From the NCBI GenBank assembly GCA_021794075.1, contig JAJYRM010000029.1:1-39103 (forward strand): 39,103 nucleotides of DNA, written 5' to 3'. The notes below the pieces were generated by a model that worked only from the letters and a program-made list of their open reading frames with translations, did not search any database and was not told the origin of the DNA. This stretch comes from Bacteroidota bacterium (GTDB lineage: Bacteria > Bacteroidota > Ignavibacteria > Kryptoniales > JAKASW01). Positions 34,657-39,103 of the stretch are shown here, in pieces; position 1 is the stretch's first letter; every line of letters starts with the position of its first letter. Both the position numbers and the translations under genes were made by a program.

Positions 34657-35742
34657 TCAGCGAGCTACACGGATGGTGTTATACATCCCGGCCGCGAGGA
34701 AGGCGATGTTGGCCAGCCACGCTGTCAGTAGGGGGCTGACAAAACCATCATAACCAAGCACCTGACTGACTTTTATCACCAGCAGGTAAATAAATGAGAC
34801 TAGTATGCTGATACCGAATTCAAGCGCCAGTCCACTCCTCTTCTTTCTCGCGGCTAGCGGCACGCCGAAGAACACAACTATTATGGCTGCAAAAGGAAAT
34901 GAGACCTTCGAATAATAGTCCACTTCATAACGCGCGACGTCATTGCCGCTTTTCTTTTGAAGCTCAATGAACCTCTTGAGTTGACTGAAGTTCATGTCCT
35001 TCGGGTTAAGCTCTTTCTCTTTCAAGTCGCTTGGCTTGAAGCTGATCTCCTTGAGCGGCAGTCGGGAGAATGTCTGAAAGGTCTGCTTGTCTCCGTTGAA
35101 TGTGCGTTCGATTACGCCGTGTAGTATCCACTCGTGTCTTGTGCTGTCATATCTCATGTTCGACGCATCGAATCGCCGAACGAGGTAGGTCAGATTTGTG
35201 TCCGCGAATTCCTGCACAGACACCCTCTCGGCTGTGTTCGTGTAATCATTGTAGTAGCCGATTGAGACTATCCTATCCCTGCTGTCGAGCATGAAAATGT
35301 TATACTTCCACCATCCCTCACGGTGTTCCTGGAGGTATATCTTTTCGATCCGATACTTCTCGTGATTAGCCATCGGGACGATCCATTCATTGAAGTAAAT
35401 CATAATCACGCAAATGACGCTTGTAACTAGTAGGTATGGCAAGAGTATTCGGTAAATATTTATGCCGGAGCTTTTTATGATTACGATTTCGTTTTGGTTC
35501 GACATCCTCCCTGTCGTGAAGAGGCATGCGAGGAGGACGGCTACGGGAGTAATCAGCGTGAGTATCTCTGGGGTAAAGACGAGGTAGTATCTTGCGATGA
35601 GAAGGAGGCCAACTCCGTGATCGAGGAAATTCTCGAGGTGGTCCATGATGTCGACGAGAATAAAGATAGCGGCGAAGGCGAGAAGCGAAAAGAGAATGAC
35701 GCTGATGAATTGCTTGATAATATAGATGTCGAGTTTCTTCAC
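34657..35742 (-). CDS. LPS export permease LptG/LptF family (second gene)
   Basis: The 361-residue YjgP/YjgQ-family protein has three N-terminal helices (about 8-35, 45-75, 97-118), a periplasmic beta-jellyroll (about 130-265) and three C-terminal helices. LptF and LptG form the channel part of the Lpt bridge that extracts LPS from the inner membrane. It starts with GTG directly after the stop of the upstream family member (no gap), with GGAG six bases before it. Of the two genes this is the shorter, so it probably fills the LptG place; the assignment between LptF and LptG is tentative. Confidence 0.85.
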   Translation of the reverse strand: MKKLDIYIIKQFISVILFSLLAFAAIFILVDIMDHLENFLDHGVGLLLIARYYLVFTPEILTLITPVAVLLACLFTTGRMSNQNEIVIIKSSGINIYRILLPYLLVTSVICVIMIYFNEWIVPMANHEKYRIEKIYLQEHREGWWKYNIFMLDSRDRIVSIGYYNDYTNTAERVSVQEFADTNLTYLVRRFDASNMRYDSTRHEWILHGVIERTFNGDKQTFQTFSRLPLKEISFKPSDLKEKELNPKDMNFSQLKRFIELQKKSGNDVARYEVDYYSKVSFPFAAIIVVFFGVPLAARKKRSGLALEFGISILVSFIYLLVIKVSQVLGYDGFVSPLLTAWLANIAFLAAGMYNTIRVAR

Positions 35743-37134
35743 CTAACGCTCCAACCTTGATATCTGGGTCAGCGTCTCGTCGGAGACCCACTTCTTTGGG
35801 ATGAACCGCACGAACCGATCCCAGTTTATGATCATAGACTCTTTGGACACCATATAGGTCAATCCGAGCCCCATTCCGCCGAGGACGATGTTGGCAAGCC
35901 ACATGGCCATAAAGGGGCTAAGCATTTCCCTGTCGGCGAGTTTTTCGCCTGCAATCAGGAAGGCCCAATAGACCAGGAAGAAGAGGAGGCTCAAGCCGGC
36001 TGAGACGCCGAAGTTGCCTCTGCGTGACATCATCCCAAGTGGCGCGCCGAGAAAGACAAACACAATAGCGGCGAATGGTATGGAGTACTTCTTTTGTATC
36101 TCCACCTGGTACGCATAGATCTGGGCCTGCGTCGTGTTGACGCTTGAATAGAGGCTGCGCGCGATGTTGCCGGCCGACTTGATCCTCGATTCCGCGAGAT
36201 CGAAGATGCCCGAGGGAGAGGTCGGTCTCGCGGTGTGAAATCCTTCGGGGGAAGGGGACATGAGGCTGCGGAAATTGCTCTGTACATAATTGTTGACTTG
36301 CCCAGTCAAGATATTGCGCTGCTTGACCATTCCCGCGACAATGGACTCCATTGAATCTGCGCTGAGCTCTCGGTCTCCCCGCTGGAAGGCGTTTTCCGAT
36401 GACTGCTCGTATGCAAAACCCTGCGCCCTGAGAACTATCTGCTGGTGTTTGAATCTCACCCTTTGATAAACCCCAACCTGGTTATTGTTGTACTCGTCGA
36501 CCTCACCGTTGTAAAGAACCATTATCAAGTGTTTCAGGTCGGGAGAAAAGCCGACTTTGCCGCGCTCAGCGGTGATGGTCGTGAATTTTTGCGGATCGGA
36601 GAAATCAAAAATGGTGACTCCGTATAGTTCTGTCGAGTTTGGCACCGTCTTCCGAACAAGAATCGCGTGCCCGTCAATCTCTTGCGAGAATTGTCCCGGC
36701 TCTAAAGTGAAGGTCGGTTTCTTTCTCCGGATGTCGATCATGATAGTCTTCGCTTCATGATTCGCGTCCGGGAGTACATCGTTGTCGAACAGCACGAGGA
36801 GATAAAATACGCCGACAGAAGCGATCAGAACGGGGAGCATCATTCTCATGAGACTGATGCCAGAGCCCTTGATAGCAGTGACTTCGTTGCTTGCCGAAAG
36901 TCCGCCGAATGCCATGAGAACTGCGACGAGGACGGACATCGGAACGGCCAGGACGACTATCCACGCCAGGTTGAAGACTATCAGCTGCGTGATGACGGAC
37001 AGGCTGAGTCCTTTTCCCACAATCTGATCCATCGACTGCATGAGGAACTGGAGAAGAAAGATAAAGGTAATGACGATATTCGAGAATACGAACGGCCCAA
37101 TGTGGCGCTTCAGTATGTACCAGGCGAGCTTCAC
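35743..37134 (-). CDS. LPS export permease LptF/LptG family (first gene, longer)
   Basis: The 463-residue protein shares the family layout: helices at about 15-35, 55-85 and 101-120, a periplasmic region (about 130-360) and three helices before a cytoplasmic tail. EVTAIKGSGISLMRMM (helix 2-3 loop) matches the family's coupling region with the LptB ATPase. The periplasmic part is about 100 residues longer than in its partner; the insert (about 245-335) is polar, with Gln, Asn and Ser, and may be a species-specific addition. It is first in the unit and has a consensus-like promoter 112 bases upstream. LptB is not in the window. Confidence 0.85.
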   Translation of the reverse strand: MKLAWYILKRHIGPFVFSNIVITFIFLLQFLMQSMDQIVGKGLSLSVITQLIVFNLAWIVVLAVPMSVLVAVLMAFGGLSASNEVTAIKGSGISLMRMMLPVLIASVGVFYLLVLFDNDVLPDANHEAKTIMIDIRRKKPTFTLEPGQFSQEIDGHAILVRKTVPNSTELYGVTIFDFSDPQKFTTITAERGKVGFSPDLKHLIMVLYNGEVDEYNNNQVGVYQRVRFKHQQIVLRAQGFAYEQSSENAFQRGDRELSADSMESIVAGMVKQRNILTGQVNNYVQSNFRSLMSPSPEGFHTARPTSPSGIFDLAESRIKSAGNIARSLYSSVNTTQAQIYAYQVEIQKKYSIPFAAIVFVFLGAPLGMMSRRGNFGVSAGLSLLFFLVYWAFLIAGEKLADREMLSPFMAMWLANIVLGGMGLGLTYMVSKESMIINWDRFVRFIPKKWVSDETLTQISRLER

Positions 37135-37245
37135 TGAATCAATATAGCACGAAGCGGCGGCGGACTCAATGATGGTTGTCCCTAATCGCCGGAGTTACGC
37201 GTGATAGAACATCACTTCCTCAAGTTTGAAGCTTTTGCGATGCGT

Positions 37246-37276
37246 ATTATATTTACACCTGATACGTAACTGTCAA
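37246..37276 (-). promoter_or_regulatory. Sigma70-type promoter of the lptF-lptG operon
   Basis: On the minus strand, a perfect TTGACA (37271-37276) and a perfect TATAAT (37246-37251) are 19 bases apart, longer than the ideal 17. A short inverted repeat, CGTAT/ATACG (about 37243-37266), overlaps it and might bind a regulator. Transcription would start about 105 bases before lptF. Confidence 0.5.
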
Positions 37277-37390
37277 GGGCACAAGATCTTTCGATGAGTG
37301 ATCGATTAACGCGGTTCATTGAATTACGTGGCACAGGAATCCAGCCGATTGAAATAGAGTCTTCCAAATCATCAACTCAGTGGAGGTGAA

Positions 37391-39016
37391 GTGAAACCGG
37401 TAATCTCATTGAACTTTGTGGATTACATGATCCTGAGCGCCTACGTGCTCATCACGATAATCGTGGGGTACTCCCTCAAGAAGTACATGAAAACCAGCGA
37501 AGATTTCTTCTTGTCCGGGCGCTCGCTCCCCAGCTGGATAACAAGTCTCGCTTTCCTGTCGGCGAACCTCGGCGCGCTCGAGGTCATCGGAATGGTCGCG
37601 AATTCCGCGAAGTACGGAATACTCACCGTCCATTTCTACTGGATCGGAGCGATACCCGCAATGATTTTTCTCGGCCTCTTCATGATGCCTTTCTACTACA
37701 GCACCAGAGTCAGAAGTGTGCCTGAGTACCTCAAGTACAGATACAACGAAGCGACGCGCGGGCTCAACGCGCTTTCGTTCGCTATCATGACGCTCCTTAT
37801 GAGCGGAATCAGCATGTACGCTATGGCGCTCCTATTCGAACTCATGCTCGGATGGTCGCTGACATCCAGCATACTCCTGTCGGCTTTGGTCGTTCTTATA
37901 TATGTCTTCTTCGGAGGGCTTTCGTCGTCGATCTACAACGAAGTGATACAATTCTTCCTGATATGGCTGGGGCTTCTGCCTGTCGTCTACATAGGGCTGC
38001 ATGCCGCCGGTGGTTTTGAAGGGCTCGTGTCGAAGATTCCGCCCGACTTCCTGCACGCCTGGAGACAAATGGGATCCGCTTCCCAAAACCCGATGGGGGT
38101 TGATTGGTTAGGAATGGTGCTGGGCCTCGGCTTCGTCCTCTCTTTCGGGTATTGGACAACGGATTTCCTCGTTGTACAGAGAGCGATGGCATCTGAGGAC
38201 CTTTCCGCCGCGCGTCGAACGCCTCTTATCGCGTCCTTCCCGAAAATGCTGGTTCCGATAATCGTGGTTATCCCGGGGTTGCTCGCAGTGGCGCTTCTGC
38301 CCCAGTTTAAGGTTGTGCCCGGAGGACCGACTCCGGATTACAACTCGGCGCTGATCCTGATGTTCGCGCACTACCTGCCAAACGGAATTCTCGGCCTTGC
38401 CATCACCGGTTTGTTGGCCAGCTTCATGTCCGGCATGGCGGGCAACGTGACTGCTTTCAATACCGTCTGGACCTATGACATATACGGAAGCTACATCAAA
38501 AAGAATATGCCTGACGAACATTACCTGAAGATGGGAAAGTACGCGACGGTTTTCGGCGTGCTGTTCAGCATCGGGACCGCTTACATTGTCAGGTCGTTTC
38601 CGAATCTCATGGATTACATGCAGCTGATATTTACTTTCTTCAACGCCCCGCTCTTCGCCACGTTTCTCCTTGGAATGTTTTGGAAGAAGACCACGCCGTG
38701 GGCGGGTTTCTGGGGACTCCTCCTGGGAATTCTCGCGGCGGCTACTCATTACCTGTTGTATCAGTTTCATGTCCTCCATTATTCAAGCGAGATGGCCGCG
38801 AACTTCTATCAGGCATGGTGGGCCTGGTGCGTTGACTTCGTCATGACGATCATGATCTCTTTGTTTACAGCCAGGAAGGACGAAAAAGAACTGGTCGGGC
38901 TTGTTTACGGACTAACACCGAAAGTTCACTCGGACGAGCGGTTCTTCAAGAAGCCCGCGTTCTGGGGCGGACTGTCGATTGCGGTGATGGTCATACTTAA
39001 CATTATCTTCTGGTAA
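37391..39016 (+). CDS. Sodium:solute symporter (SSS/SLC5 family)
   Basis: The 541-residue protein has about thirteen to fourteen helices in the LeuT-like SSS pattern. Features are the early SEDFFLSGRSLPSW loop, FLSANLGALEVIGM in helix 2 (unwound sodium-site region), RVRSVPEYLKYRY and a Gly-rich FFGGLSSSIYNEV helix. It uses the sodium gradient to import a solute; sugars and other organic solutes are possible, and the sequence does not decide. The start is GTG at 37391 with GGAGGTGA just upstream. A small gene begins 19 bases after its end, so the two may be cotranscribed. Confidence 0.9.
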   Translation: MKPVISLNFVDYMILSAYVLITIIVGYSLKKYMKTSEDFFLSGRSLPSWITSLAFLSANLGALEVIGMVANSAKYGILTVHFYWIGAIPAMIFLGLFMMPFYYSTRVRSVPEYLKYRYNEATRGLNALSFAIMTLLMSGISMYAMALLFELMLGWSLTSSILLSALVVLIYVFFGGLSSSIYNEVIQFFLIWLGLLPVVYIGLHAAGGFEGLVSKIPPDFLHAWRQMGSASQNPMGVDWLGMVLGLGFVLSFGYWTTDFLVVQRAMASEDLSAARRTPLIASFPKMLVPIIVVIPGLLAVALLPQFKVVPGGPTPDYNSALILMFAHYLPNGILGLAITGLLASFMSGMAGNVTAFNTVWTYDIYGSYIKKNMPDEHYLKMGKYATVFGVLFSIGTAYIVRSFPNLMDYMQLIFTFFNAPLFATFLLGMFWKKTTPWAGFWGLLLGILAAATHYLLYQFHVLHYSSEMAANFYQAWWAWCVDFVMTIMISLFTARKDEKELVGLVYGLTPKVHSDERFFKKPAFWGGLSIAVMVILNIIFW

Positions 39017-39035
39017 AAAGTATCGGAGAATACCC

Positions 39036-39103
39036 AATGGAGAATACCGAACAGCGCCGCCACTTCTTCGACCTGAAAATCCCGCTTGGGAGCCTTCTAG
39101 GTT
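39036..39103 (+). CDS. 5' end of a gene cut by the window end
   Basis: An ATG at 39036 with GGAG seven bases upstream opens a frame of 22 codons to the edge (MENTEQRRHFFDLKIPLGSL and so on). It follows the symporter by 19 bases. I have some memory of small membrane proteins with this start placed next to SSS transporters in Bacteroidota-like genomes, but with so little sequence the function stays open. Confidence 0.6.

Noticed and set aside
1-39103. tRNA or rRNA genes, CRISPR arrays, insertion sequences, phage genes
   Set aside because: No cloverleaf-like sequence, regularly spaced repeats, transposase or phage proteins were seen on either strand.

Overview
The window carries genes of a Gram-negative, respiring bacterium. 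Two LptF/LptG-type permeases and an outer-membrane barrel protein point to an outer membrane. The style of the biotin carrier, a short pilin-like protein of an FCB-group type and the SCO/aa3/cytochrome b-c complement fit best with the Bacteroidota/Chlorobiota/Ignavibacteriota side of the FCB group. That placement is inference from protein style, not from a marker gene. No rRNA, tRNA, insertion sequence, phage gene or CRISPR array was seen.

Region 1 (1-14.8 kb) is a respiratory island. After the 3' end of a biotin carboxyl carrier gene come a membrane-anchored cytochrome c, a SCO copper chaperone, cytochrome oxidase subunits I, III, IV and II, heme O synthase (ctaB), and an eight-helix membrane protein with a C-terminal cytochrome c domain, all on the plus strand. 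Facing them on the minus strand are a Rieske protein and a single-chain cytochrome b carrying two cytochrome c domains. The plus strand then continues with a secreted CxxCH protein fused to a predicted outer-membrane barrel (Cyc2-like architecture) and a small periplasmic cytochrome c. Five proteins contain six CxxCH sites. Together they could form an electron route from the cell surface or the quinone pool to O2. Oxidase subunit I has the YSHP motif of the A2 type.

Region 2 (15-21.5 kb, minus strand) is a compact nucleoside salvage operon in transcription order: cytidine deaminase, thymidine kinase, BMP-family binding lipoprotein, two-domain ABC ATPase, two permeases and purine nucleoside phosphorylase. 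Most genes overlap by a few bases. A good sigma70-type promoter lies so close to the cdd ATG that the message may be leaderless.

Region 3 (21.6-39.1 kb) is mixed. The minus strand has a large multi-spanning protein resembling GT-C glycosyltransferases and a membrane-anchored metallophosphoesterase. Next come a POT-family transporter, a pilin-like protein, a small membrane protein, a FAD dehydrogenase plus thiamine-diphosphate enzyme pair, an S9 peptidase, a lone ABC ATPase, the lptF-lptG pair (minus strand, with consensus promoter hexamers), a sodium:solute symporter and the start of a further gene cut by the window end.

The most interesting points are the porin-cytochrome fusion, the single-chain b-c-c cytochrome, the cytochrome c fusion with a possibly CydA-like membrane domain, and a tiny leader ORF coupled by ATGA to a cytochrome c gene.
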